64,000 nt of DNA from Terrabacter sp. MAHUQ-38 (lineage in GTDB: Bacteria > Actinomycetota > Actinomycetes > Actinomycetales > Dermatophilaceae): contig NZ_JACVCU010000001.1 in the NCBI RefSeq assembly GCF_014518425.1, forward strand, positions 806,001-870,000. Reading direction: 5' to 3'. The first letter of the stretch is position 1, and the number at the start of each line of letters is the position of its first letter. The position numbers and the translations under genes are program-made. Below the pieces are notes generated by a model, which saw only the letters and a program-made list of their open reading frames with translations, had not been told where the DNA came from and did not search any database. Positions 1-7,859 of this stretch are shown here, one piece after another.

Positions 1-251
1 CGTTCCGCGCCCGCGAGCTCGCCCGTCCGGATCGCCCGGAGCCCGGCGTCGACGACCGCGTCGAGGTAGTGCGCCTGCCACCAGTAGTGCCACTCCCCGC
101 GGAGCCAGCCGAACGGTCGGGAGCCCGCGGGCGCGGGGTGCACGACCCGCGCGAGGTGCGTCCACGGCATGGGGCCCAGGCGACCGGCGAAGAGCGCCGA
201 CACGGACCGCTCGGCCTCGGCGGCCCTGTCGTCGAGCGGAGTCGTGGACAC
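1..251 (-). CDS. GH76-like glycoside hydrolase, N-terminal fragment (partial)
   Basis: The minus strand is open from a GTG at 249-251 to the window edge, about 83 codons. The protein contains the stretch FGWLRGEWHYWWQAHYLD followed by AVVDAGLRA. This WHYWWQAH-type segment is familiar from the N-terminus of actinobacterial family 76 glycoside hydrolases (alpha-1,6-mannanase fold). The catalytic Asp pair would lie further downstream, outside the window, so activity cannot be judged. No signal peptide is visible at this start, which suggests an intracellular protein if the start is right. It is divergent from the YciI/sigma pair. The family call rests on this one motif. Confidence 0.55.
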   Translation of the reverse strand, partial: MSTTPLDDRAAEAERSVSALFAGRLGPMPWTHLARVVHPAPAGSRPFGWLRGEWHYWWQAHYLDAVVDAGLRAIRTGELAGAE

Positions 252-308
252 GCTCGGACGGTATCGCGGGGCCGGCGTCGGCGGCCCGTGTGGAAGGGTC
301 GGAAGCGG

Positions 309-335
309 TGTCGAGATCGCGGCCGCGGCTCCGAC
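309..335 (+). promoter_or_regulatory. Candidate ECF42-type promoter (autoregulation)
   Basis: TGTCGA at 309-314 is followed by exactly 17 bases and then CGAC at 332-335, about 33 bases before the GTG of the YciI gene. From memory, the published ECF42 target motif is TGTCGA in the -35 region with CGA/TC in the -10 region. The gene pair downstream is the ECF42 type, so autoregulation is the natural reading. The motif match is seen directly; use by this sigma factor is inferred. Confidence 0.55.
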
Positions 336-368
336 GTCTCGCTCGACCGATGAGGACGGAGGACCGAC

Positions 369-764
369 GTGAAGTACCTGCTCATGATCTGGAGCAACCC
401 GCAGACCTGGGGCCACCCGATCTTCCTGCGCACGACCGAGGCGGCGGCGATGACCGACGACGAGCGTGCCGGCATGCTGCGCGACTTCGAGGAGCTGCTC
501 GCCGAGATCAGCGAGTCGGGAGAGCTCGTCACCGGCCAGGCGCTCGCCGACCCGATCACGGCCCGGAGCGTGCGCGTGCGTGATGGGGAGAGCGTCGTGA
601 CGGACGGACCGTTCGTCGAGTCGAAGGAGCAGCTGGCCGGCTACTTCGTCGTCGACTGCGCCAGCCCGCACCGGGCCGAGGAGATCGCCGGCCGCTTCCC
701 CGACGCGCGGTTCGCCGTGGTCGAGGTGCGCCCGCTCATGGACGGCTCGGAGCAGGATCTCTGA
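369..764 (+). CDS. YciI/DGPF-domain protein
   Basis: A 131-residue alpha/beta-barrel-type YciI (DGPF) protein. The diagnostic DGPFVESKEQLAGYFVVD segment lies at about residues 78-95 and the start MKYLLMIWSNP is typical of the family. The GTG start at 369 is preceded by GGAGGACC. It ends 14 bases before the sigma-factor ATG, so the two are almost certainly cotranscribed. DGPF proteins are the standard genomic partner of ECF42 sigma factors and are thought to take part in the response or to be its target; their biochemical function is unknown. Confidence 0.85.
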   Translation: MKYLLMIWSNPQTWGHPIFLRTTEAAAMTDDERAGMLRDFEELLAEISESGELVTGQALADPITARSVRVRDGESVVTDGPFVESKEQLAGYFVVDCASPHRAEEIAGRFPDARFAVVEVRPLMDGSEQDL

Positions 765-778
765 CAGGAGTGGCCGGC

Positions 779-2017
779 ATGAGCGACGCGATCGCGACCG
801 ACGAGCTGTGGCGCAGCGTGACCCCACAGGTCATCGGTGCGCTCGTGCGCCGCTACCGCGACTTCGACCGGGCTGAGGAGGCCGCGCAGGAGGCACTTCT
901 CGCGGCCGCAGTGCAGTGGCCCGAGCAGGGCGTGCCCGACGACCCGAAGGCCTGGCTCATCCGGGTCGCGTCGCGCCGGCTCATCGACGGACTGCGCAGC
1001 GACGAGGCGCGGGTCCGGCGCGAGCTCGCCGACGCCACCCAAGCGCCCGCCGACGACCTGGTCGCACCGCCGCCGGATGCCGTCGGGGCTCCCGGGCACG
1101 ACGACAGCCTGACGCTGCTCCTCCTCTGCTGCCACCCGTCGCTCACGCCGCCCGCGCGAATCGCCTTGACCCTCAGGGCCGTCGGCGGGCTCACGACAGC
1201 CCAGATCGCCCACGCCTTCCTCGTGCCCGAGGCGACGATGGCGCAGCGGATCAGTCGCGCGAAGCAGCGCATCCGGGAGTCCGGCGCGGAGTTCCGGATG
1301 CCACCGCCGGACGAGCTCCCTGCCCGGATGAGCGAGGTGCTCCACGTGCTCTACCTCGTCTTCACCGAGGGCCACACCGCGAGCAGCGGGCAGCGGCTGC
1401 ACCGGATCGACCTGACAGCAGAAGCCATCCGGCTCACACGGCAGGCCCACATCCTGCTGCCCGACGACGGCGAGGTGGCCGGGCTGCTCGCCCTCATGCT
1501 GCTCACCGAGGCGCGCCGTCGCGCGCGGACGAACGCGGCCGGAGAGCTCGTGCCGCTCGCCGAGCAGGACCGCTCGCTGTGGGACACGGCATACATCCGG
1601 GAGGGCGTCGCCCTCGTGACCGATGCTCTGACGCGGACGCGCCTCGGGCCCTACCAGGTCCAGGCGGCGATCGCCGCCGTGCACGATGAGGCTCCCACGG
1701 CGGCGGACACGGACTGGGAGCAGGTGCTCACCCTCTACGGGGTGCTCGAGCGGCTCGCGCCCGGCCCGGTCGTGTCGCTCAACCGCGCCGTCGCGCTCGC
1801 GATGGTCGAGGGCCCGGCGGCCGGGCTGGCGGTGCTCGAGGATCTTGCCCACGACAAGCGTCTCGCCGGGCACCACCGCCTCCACGCCGTGCGCGCGCAC
1901 CTGCTCGAGCTGGCGGGCGACGCCGAATCCGCAAGGGAGAGCTACCTGCTCGCGTCCCGGCTGACCACGAGCATCCCCGAGCAGGACCATCTTCGACGCA
2001 GGGCCGAGGCCCTGTGA
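779..2017 (+). CDS. RNA polymerase sigma factor, ECF42 type (SigJ-like with C-terminal extension)
   Basis: A 412-residue sigma factor. Region 2 is at about residues 15-75 (RRYRDFDRAEEAAQEALLAA, then WLIRVASRRLIDGLR) and region 4 at about 125-175 (GGLTTAQIAHAFLVPEATMAQRISRAK). A long helical C-terminal extension of about 220 residues (DUF6596/TPR-like) follows, which in this group replaces an anti-sigma factor and is needed for activity. ATG 779 was chosen over GTG 770 because AGGAG at 766-770 is well spaced only for the ATG. There is no anti-sigma gene next to it. It is probably autoregulated through the TGTCGA-N17-CGAC site upstream. The inducing signal is unknown. Confidence 0.88.
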   Translation: MSDAIATDELWRSVTPQVIGALVRRYRDFDRAEEAAQEALLAAAVQWPEQGVPDDPKAWLIRVASRRLIDGLRSDEARVRRELADATQAPADDLVAPPPDAVGAPGHDDSLTLLLLCCHPSLTPPARIALTLRAVGGLTTAQIAHAFLVPEATMAQRISRAKQRIRESGAEFRMPPPDELPARMSEVLHVLYLVFTEGHTASSGQRLHRIDLTAEAIRLTRQAHILLPDDGEVAGLLALMLLTEARRRARTNAAGELVPLAEQDRSLWDTAYIREGVALVTDALTRTRLGPYQVQAAIAAVHDEAPTAADTDWEQVLTLYGVLERLAPGPVVSLNRAVALAMVEGPAAGLAVLEDLAHDKRLAGHHRLHAVRAHLLELAGDAESARESYLLASRLTTSIPEQDHLRRRAEAL

Positions 2018-2373
2018 GCGACGTCCGACAGGTGCGGTGACGTCACCGGCCTGACCGACGGCGGGCTACCAACCCTTGACAAGGCGGGCGCCTGAGGTGA
2101 GACTGTTGCGCTGTCCGCACATTAGTGCGTAGTTCGCAACTATGTGAGAAGGGATCGACGGGGCCGCCAGGCCAAGAGCACGATGGGATGACCTGGCCCA
2201 CCGGCAGTGCCAGCAACCAACAGTCCCCGGCCTTCGACGCCGGCGGAAACCACCGCAGCCACGATCTCCCCCGACCGGACCTCGTTCGCGCGAGGACGTC
2301 CGATCCGGGGTGGGTCGACGAGCAAGTCGCGCCGGGCGAGCTCCTGCAGTGTTCGAGTGATGGAGGAACAACC
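2018..2373 (+). promoter_or_regulatory. 356-base leader between sigma factor and permease
   Basis: No gene is supported here. A perfect 14-bp palindrome, CGGTGACGTCACCG, sits at 2035-2048 just after the sigma stop. TTGACA at 2076-2081 is a good -35 candidate, but no clear -10 follows. TAGTT-CGC-AACTA forms a small inverted repeat at 2130-2142, and GGGCC/GGCCC-type arms at about 2160-2200 could fold. The permease frame stays open back to 2125, but that is composition: GATGGAGGA sits directly before the ATG at 2374. I could not match the leader to a known riboswitch. Confidence 0.45.
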
Positions 2374-4203
2374 ATGGGCTCAACACCAACCCTCAAGAAG
2401 GGGCTCAACGATCGCCAGCTGAGAATGATCGCCATCGGAGGTGTCATCGGCGCGGGCCTCTTCGTCGGCTCCGGTGTCGTCATCGGTAGCACCGGACCGG
2501 GCTCGTTCATCGCGTATGCGCTGTGCGGCTTCGTGGTCATCATGGTCATGCGGATGCTGGCCGAGATGGCCGTCGCAAACCCCTCGACCGGGTCGTTCGC
2601 GGACTACGCGCGCAACGCCCTCGGCGGATGGGCGGGATTCTCGGTCGGCTGGCTGTACTGGTACTTCTGGGTGATCATCGTCGGCTTCGAGGCCATCGCC
2701 GGCGCGAAGATCGTCCAGTACTGGATGCCGAACACACCACTGTGGCTGGTCTCGCTGATCCTTCTCAGCGCGATGACCGCCACCAACCTGTTCTCGGTGT
2801 CGTCGTTCGGCGAGTTCGAGTTCTGGTTCGCCGGCATCAAGGTCGCGGCCATCGTCATCTTCCTCGGTCTCGGGGCGGCGTACGTCTTCGGTCTCTGGCC
2901 GGACAGGTCGATGGACTTCTCCAACCTCACGGCCCATGGCGGGTTCCTGCCCCATGGCGCGCTCGGCATCACTGCAGCGATCGTGACCGTGATCTTCTCG
3001 ATGACCGGCGCCGAGGTCGCCACCATCGCCGCCGCCGAGTCGCAGGATCCCGAGAAGGCTGTGGCCAAGGCCGCGAACTCGGTGATCATGCGCATCGCGG
3101 TCTTCTTCATCGGCTCGGTCTTCCTGCTCACCGTGATCCTGCCGTGGAACGACAAGACCGTGGCCGCCTCGCCGTTCGTCGCCGCGTTCACCGAGATGGG
3201 GATTCCCTACGCCGACCACATCATGAACGCGGTCGTGCTGACGGCGGTGCTCAGCTGCCTGAACTCGGGCATGTACACCGCGTCGCGGATGCTTTTCGTG
3301 CTCGCCGCTCGCCGTGAGGCGCCGCTCCAGCTGGTGAGCGTGACGCGCCGAGGGGTGCCCGCGGTGGCGATCCTGGCGTCCTCGGTCGTCGGCTTCCTGT
3401 GCGTGATCGCGGCCGCCGTCTCACCCGACACGGTCTTCGCGTTCCTGCTGAACTCCAGCGGGGCGATCATCCTGTTCGTCTACTGCCTCATCGGCATCTC
3501 GCAGGTCGTGCTGCGGTTCCGCTCAGGGGATGAGTCCCTGAAGGTGAAGATGTGGATGTTCCCGTTCCTGTCGATCGGGACGGTCGTGGCGATCGGCGCG
3601 ATCCTGGCGCAGATGGGCATCAAGGAGGACTCCCGGTCGCAGCTGATCCTGAGCCTGCTGGCCTGGGCGGTCGTGATCCTGCTGTACTTCGCGAACAAGT
3701 GGTACATCTCCAGCCGCCCGGTGGTGGAGGGAGCGGTCGCGACGGCCAAGGCGCATCGCGTGCTGGTGATGGCCAACCAGACCGTCGACTCTGCAGAGCT
3801 GCTCGACGAGCTGCGCGAGATCAGCGCCGACCGGTCCGCCACCTACCACATCGTGGTTCCGGCCAGTCCCGTAGAAACAGGAGCGGCGGCGACCCACGGT
3901 CCGCTCGACGTGTGGGAGGCCACCCAGGTGGCCGCACAGGCGCGGCTCGACCAGACCCTGGAGGCCCTGCTCTCGGACGGCCTCGTCGCCGACGGTGCGC
4001 TGGGCGACTACCGACCGCTCCATGCCCTCGCCGATGCCGTCGACACCTTCCACCCCGACCAGATCGTGATCGCGACCCTGCCGCCCGAGGACTCGGTCTG
4101 GCACCGCTTCGACGTGGTCGACCGGGCCCGCAGCGACCATCCCGACATCCCGGTCACCCACGTGGTGGCGGCGCCGATGGTGGCGGCGGAGCGCGTGCCA
4201 TGA
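2374..4203 (+). CDS. Amino-acid permease (AAT/APC family) with C-terminal alpha/beta domain
   Basis: A 609-residue inner-membrane transporter. The hallmark GGVIGAGLFVGSG in helix 1 and about 12 hydrophobic segments over residues 18-445 place it with GabP/AnsP/CycA-type amino-acid-proton symporters; the substrate cannot be read. Unusually, residues from about 455 form a soluble tail (HRVLVMANQTVDSAELLDEL, then DQIVIATLPPEDSVWHRFDV) resembling a universal-stress-type alpha/beta fold. ATG 2374 follows a GGAGGA ribosome site. Its stop overlaps the ATG of the universal stress gene (ATGA), so the two are translationally coupled. The tail plus neighbour suggests stress- or nucleotide-linked control of uptake (inference). 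Confidence 0.85.
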   Translation: MGSTPTLKKGLNDRQLRMIAIGGVIGAGLFVGSGVVIGSTGPGSFIAYALCGFVVIMVMRMLAEMAVANPSTGSFADYARNALGGWAGFSVGWLYWYFWVIIVGFEAIAGAKIVQYWMPNTPLWLVSLILLSAMTATNLFSVSSFGEFEFWFAGIKVAAIVIFLGLGAAYVFGLWPDRSMDFSNLTAHGGFLPHGALGITAAIVTVIFSMTGAEVATIAAAESQDPEKAVAKAANSVIMRIAVFFIGSVFLLTVILPWNDKTVAASPFVAAFTEMGIPYADHIMNAVVLTAVLSCLNSGMYTASRMLFVLAARREAPLQLVSVTRRGVPAVAILASSVVGFLCVIAAAVSPDTVFAFLLNSSGAIILFVYCLIGISQVVLRFRSGDESLKVKMWMFPFLSIGTVVAIGAILAQMGIKEDSRSQLILSLLAWAVVILLYFANKWYISSRPVVEGAVATAKAHRVLVMANQTVDSAELLDELREISADRSATYHIVVPASPVETGAAATHGPLDVWEATQVAAQARLDQTLEALLSDGLVADGALGDYRPLHALADAVDTFHPDQIVIATLPPEDSVWHRFDVVDRARSDHPDIPVTHVVAAPMVAAERVP

Positions 4204-5105
4204 CAATCATCGCGGGCTTCAGCTCGAGTCGGCAGGGCAGCGCACCACTCAACCTGGCGGCCCAGCTCTCGCTCACCACGGGGCAGAAGGTCATTGCCGC
4301 GGTGATCGTCGAGCGGTCGGTGCCCCGAGGGGCCGACCGCCTCGAGGACGAGTACCAGCGCTACGTCTCCGCCCAGGCGACGCAGTCCCTCGAACGAGTG
4401 GTCAGTGGGCTGGGCGACGACGTCGACATCTCGGTGGTCGTCCATGAGTCGACCTCGATTCCCCAGGGCCTGACGGAGCTGGTCGACGACTACGGTGCGG
4501 AGCTGGTCGTGGTCGGGTCCTCGTCGTCAGGGCTGCTCGGGCGGGTCACTCTGGGAAGCGTGACCGAACGACTCGTGCACACGGCGGCCGTGCCGGTGGC
4601 GATCGCCCCTCGGGGCTACCCGCGGAACCCGGCTCCGATCCAGCGGCTCACCGTCTCCTACGGTGGCCCGGCGGATGCGCCCGGCCTGATCGAGTCCTCT
4701 GCCGAGCTGGCGAAGCGGTGGGCGGTGCGGATGCGGATCGCCTCGTTCACGGTGCGGCCCGCCGCCATGTTCGGCGGTTCGATCGAACGGGGCGCCGAGG
4801 ACCTCATCGTCCAGCGGTGGTCGCGCCGGGTCAGGGAGGATGCACTCAAGCAGCTCGCCGAGGCGCGGGCGCGTGTCGCAGTCCCGGACGTCGACGTGGT
4901 GATCGGTGCGGGCATCGAGTGGCGCGACGCCGTGGACGACATCCCCTGGGGCACCCGCGACATGTTGCTGCTCGGGTCCGGCGCCGCCGGCCCCATGGCG
5001 CAGGTGTTCCTCGGTTCGGCGGCATCGAAGATCCTCCGGCACGCGCCCGTACCGGCGATGATCCTTCCCCGAGAGCGGGAGGCGGCGGTGTCGGCGGAGC
5101 CCTGA
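4200..5105 (+). CDS. Tandem universal stress protein
   Basis: A 301-residue protein with two UspA domains. The first (about 1-140) ends with VVVGSSSSGLLGRVTLGS then TAAVPVAI; the second (about 150-290) has LLLGSGAAGPMAQVFLGS then APVPAMILP. Both carry the G-x2-G-x9-G(S/T) type ATP-binding loop in recognisable form. The ATG at 4200 overlaps the permease TGA (ATGA), indicating coupled translation. UspA proteins bind ATP and modulate stress tolerance; the partner here is probably the permease with its Usp-like tail. The operon ends at the hairpin at 5125-5166. Confidence 0.88.
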   Translation: MTIIAGFSSSRQGSAPLNLAAQLSLTTGQKVIAAVIVERSVPRGADRLEDEYQRYVSAQATQSLERVVSGLGDDVDISVVVHESTSIPQGLTELVDDYGAELVVVGSSSSGLLGRVTLGSVTERLVHTAAVPVAIAPRGYPRNPAPIQRLTVSYGGPADAPGLIESSAELAKRWAVRMRIASFTVRPAAMFGGSIERGAEDLIVQRWSRRVREDALKQLAEARARVAVPDVDVVIGAGIEWRDAVDDIPWGTRDMLLLGSGAAGPMAQVFLGSAASKILRHAPVPAMILPREREAAVSAEP

Positions 5106-5124
5106 CACCGGCGTCCCCACAGAA

Positions 5125-5166
5125 CCGAGGTATGCCGTCGCGCGGCGTCGCGACGGCATACCTCGG
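5125..5166. terminator. Perfect 18-bp hairpin after the permease/Usp operon
   Basis: Arms 5125-5142 (CCGAGGTATGCCGTCGCG) and 5149-5166 are perfect reverse complements around a 6-base loop, 20 bases after the Usp stop. There is no U-tract, as is common for actinobacterial terminators. Both arms contain the over-represented octamer GTATGCCG. Confidence 0.75.
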
Positions 5167-5261
5167 CCCTTGGTGAGGGCGACTGCAACCGGCGTGCGTG
5201 ACCCGCCCGGTCGCGGACTCGTTGACTGCGCGAGACCGCCACCGGACGAAGGAGTCCAGCC

Positions 5262-6389
5262 GTGCCCCACTCCACCGTGCGCCGCCGCAGCGCCCGATCC
5301 GTTCGCGTCGCCGCCGCCCTCCTCGCAGCACTGGCCGGCGCCGCCGCACTCACGTCCGGTGGCGAGGCCAGCGCCCGTCCCGCCGGCGCGACCATGACGA
5401 GCACGGCGCAGGTCGTCCAGCTGGGCGACTCGTACTCGGCGGGCAACGGCACGGGCACCTATGAGGAGCGTTCCTGCTACCGGTCCCCGCGCAACTACGG
5501 CGCGCAGGTCGCCGCGTCGATCGGAGCGAGCTACGTCAACCGGGCGTGCAGCGGCGGGGTCATCGCCGACCTGCTCGAGCCGCGTGAGCTCGGCGACGCC
5601 CACCCCCGCACGGCGACGTACTCGATCGACCCGAAGGCCTACCCGGACCAGCAGGCCGAGTGGCTGCGCCGGGCCCAGACAGAGCGGCTCTGCGGCGTCC
5701 CGGCCCAACCGGACTTCTCCTACCGCTACACCTTTGTCGCCGGCGCCGGTGCCGGCAGCCTCTACACCGGCACCGTGTCGTGCCAGCTGGTGGTCCGCCC
5801 GCAGATCGACGCCGTCACCCGCGACACCGACCTCGTCTTCCTCACCATCGGCGGCAACGACCTCGGGTTCTCGACGATCGTCACGAACTGCCTCGTCCTG
5901 CGCGAGCCGTCCAGCTGCAAGCAGGCGCTCGACTCCGCGACCGCGAAGGCCCCCGAGATGATGGAGCGCGCCAAGGACGCGCTGCGGGCCGTCGTCGCCC
6001 GGTCGGGCGGGCACGCGGAGGTCTACCTCCTCAGCTACCCGTTCCTCGTCAACAGCGAGGGCTACGGCATCCCCGAAGCCGCCCCGACCTACGACGCGGG
6101 CGCGGCGCTCAACGACCTCCAACGGGTCGGCGACGCGATCCAGGCGCGCGGCATCGCGCAGCTGAACGCCGAGTCGGGCGCCGACCGCTACCACTACGTC
6201 GGGACCGTCAAGCAGGCGTGGGGCGGACGCGTCCATGGGCTCGACCCGCACGTCGTCGCGGACAACTCGAACACCTGGCTCGTCCCGGCCGGTACGCCGG
6301 GTCGTGACGTCGCGGAGCTCGTCCACCCGACCCAGCCGGGCTGGGACGCGACCGCCGGTGCGCTCCGAGACGCCGTGACCGCCGGCTGA
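5262..6389 (+). CDS. Secreted SGNH/GDSL esterase-lipase
   Basis: A 375-residue protein with a Sec signal: Arg-rich start (MPHSTVRRRSARSVR), hydrophobic core AAALLAALAGAAALTS, cleavage probably near residue 38. SGNH blocks are visible: I with nucleophile Ser in QLGDSYSAGNG (about 54-63), a Gly in block II, III in TIGGNDLGF, and the catalytic His in ELVHPTQPGW near the C-terminus. Cys pairs suggest disulfides. This matches extracellular actinobacterial SGNH lipases acting on acyl esters. The GTG start has AAGGAG eight bases upstream. The gene stands alone between a terminator and a convergent GNAT gene. Confidence 0.87.
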   Translation: MPHSTVRRRSARSVRVAAALLAALAGAAALTSGGEASARPAGATMTSTAQVVQLGDSYSAGNGTGTYEERSCYRSPRNYGAQVAASIGASYVNRACSGGVIADLLEPRELGDAHPRTATYSIDPKAYPDQQAEWLRRAQTERLCGVPAQPDFSYRYTFVAGAGAGSLYTGTVSCQLVVRPQIDAVTRDTDLVFLTIGGNDLGFSTIVTNCLVLREPSSCKQALDSATAKAPEMMERAKDALRAVVARSGGHAEVYLLSYPFLVNSEGYGIPEAAPTYDAGAALNDLQRVGDAIQARGIAQLNAESGADRYHYVGTVKQAWGGRVHGLDPHVVADNSNTWLVPAGTPGRDVAELVHPTQPGWDATAGALRDAVTAG

Positions 6390-6401
6390 GGTGGACGCGG
6401 G

Positions 6402-6866
6402 TCAGAGCTCGCGCGTCATGAACGTGCTGTGCGGGTCGAGCCGGTAGGAGCCGAACGGCCCGCACTCGGTGAAGCCGTGCGCGGCGTAGAGCGCCCGGGC
6501 GGGCGCGAAGAAGTCGGCCGTGCCCGTCTCGAGGCTGAGGCGGGTCAGCCGACGGCGCGTCGCCTCGGCGATGATCTCGCGCAGGACCGTGCGGGCCACG
6601 CCGCGGCGTCGGGCGCCCGGGGCGGTGCGCATCGACTTGATCTCTCCGTGGCCGGGTTCGAGCTCGGTGAGGGCGCCGCAGCCGAGCACCTCGTCGCCGT
6701 CGCGGGCGGCCCAGAACGTCACGCCGGGTGCACGCAGCCCGTCGAGGTCGAGGGCGTGCGAGCTGCCGGGCGGGGAGATCGACCGCAGCTGCGACACGTG
6801 CCCGTCGAGCAGGTCGATGACGGCCGGGTCGGTCAGGTCGTCAACCGTGATGTGCATGGCACCCAT
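6402..6866 (-). CDS. GNAT family N-acetyltransferase
   Basis: A 154-residue single-domain GNAT. The acetyl-CoA loop is in IKSMRTAPGARRRGVARTVL (motif A, R-x2-G-x-A form), and the C-terminal motif is FFAPARALYAAHGFTECGPFGSY. The sequence resembles YafP/PanZ-like small acetyltransferases of unknown substrate. The start is ATG 6864-6866 or the ATG three codons later; neither has a strong ribosome site. It is convergent with the SGNH gene (12-base gap) and lies downstream of the DUF429 gene on the same strand. Confidence 0.82.
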   Translation of the reverse strand: MGAMHITVDDLTDPAVIDLLDGHVSQLRSISPPGSSHALDLDGLRAPGVTFWAARDGDEVLGCGALTELEPGHGEIKSMRTAPGARRRGVARTVLREIIAEATRRRLTRLSLETGTADFFAPARALYAAHGFTECGPFGSYRLDPHSTFMTREL

Positions 6867-6895
6867 GGTCGGACACGACCACCGTGTGTCGTCGG

Positions 6896-7777
6896 TCAGG
6901 CCCAGATGGCGGCCGGGATGCCGTCGGAGAAGACCTCGGGCGGGTCGGGCAGGGAGCGCGCGAGGCCGCTGGCATGGCGGGCGGCCGTCCACGCGACCGC
7001 GCAGGCGTCGAGCACGTCGTCCGCGGCGTACCCCTGGCCCCGGAGCACGGACGGGCGGGCGATCCCGGCGGCATCGAGGGCGGCGAGGCGCTCGGCGCGA
7101 CCCTCGTCGGTCTTCTTGTTCGAGGTGATCGGGGCGCCGGCCATGGCGGCGAAGGACACCTCCGGATGTACCTCGATCACGGTGACGGTGGGACGCGTCC
7201 GCAGCCAGGCGTCGACCTCGACGATCTTGTCGCGCAGGGCGAACGCCTGCGCTCCGACGCCCTGGCCCACGAGCTCGCGGTTGGCGGCGTCGGCCTCGAG
7301 GCGGGTCGCGGCGGCGTACGCGGAGCGGGTCACGGTCGAGAAGATCGACGACGCCTTGCCCTTGAGCTCCGCGCGGGCGAGCCTGTCGGCCTGGCGAATG
7401 CTCTTGTCGGGTAGGCCGATCGGGATGTCGATGCCGACGACGCGCAGCCCGAGCGACTCCCGCACCATCGCGACCAGCTCGACGATGGTCGGCGCGACGA
7501 CGACGCGCGGGCGGGGTGCTCCGGGCTCGAGCACGGCACCGACCCAGCCGGCCCGGCACGCGTCGACGCCGAGGACGGGTGCCACGACCTCGACCGGTGG
7601 CAGGTGGGCCGTGGTGGCTGCTCCGCGGCCCAGCGCGTCGTGCAGCCGGGCCAGCGCCTCGCTCGCGGCGGCGAACGCGTCGACGAGGTCCGCCCGGTCG
7701 GCCGGCACCTCGCCCGAGCGTGCGTCGAGCTCCGCGGCGATCGCGCGGAGGCGGAGGCGCCACTCGTCCGTGTCCAT
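6896..7777 (-). CDS. DUF429 protein (predicted RNase H-like fold)
   Basis: A 293-residue DUF429 protein. The core motif VLGVDACRAGWVGAVLE (about residues 58-74) supplies the first acidic residue, GIDIPIGLP is the middle motif, and VIEVHPEVSFAAMAG lies near 190-204, as in predicted RNase H-like nucleases of COG2410/COG4923. The first about 50 residues are a helical extension (RLRAIAAELDARSGEV). Cellular function is unknown. ATG at 7775-7777 is preceded by a GGTGG stretch. It is divergent from gnd; the 82-base gap between them must hold both promoters. Confidence 0.78.
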   Translation of the reverse strand: MDTDEWRLRLRAIAAELDARSGEVPADRADLVDAFAAASEALARLHDALGRGAATTAHLPPVEVVAPVLGVDACRAGWVGAVLEPGAPRPRVVVAPTIVELVAMVRESLGLRVVGIDIPIGLPDKSIRQADRLARAELKGKASSIFSTVTRSAYAAATRLEADAANRELVGQGVGAQAFALRDKIVEVDAWLRTRPTVTVIEVHPEVSFAAMAGAPITSNKKTDEGRAERLAALDAAGIARPSVLRGQGYAADDVLDACAVAWTAARHASGLARSLPDPPEVFSDGIPAAIWA

Positions 7778-7859
7778 GGCACCACCCAACCCCATGGCCG
7801 GGGTGGGCCGAGGGGTGCGTGCCGGAATACGCCTCGATGCGGCCGGGGTTGTCGCCCTC

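Noticed and set aside
2125-2373. An 83-codon N-terminal extension of the permease
   Set aside because: The permease family begins shortly before GGVIGAG, and a good ribosome site precedes the ATG at 2374; the extension has no hydrophobic or conserved segment.
2018-2373. A c-di-AMP (ydaO) or guanidine riboswitch before the permease
   Set aside because: I could not find the conserved motifs of either class; only generic inverted repeats are visible.
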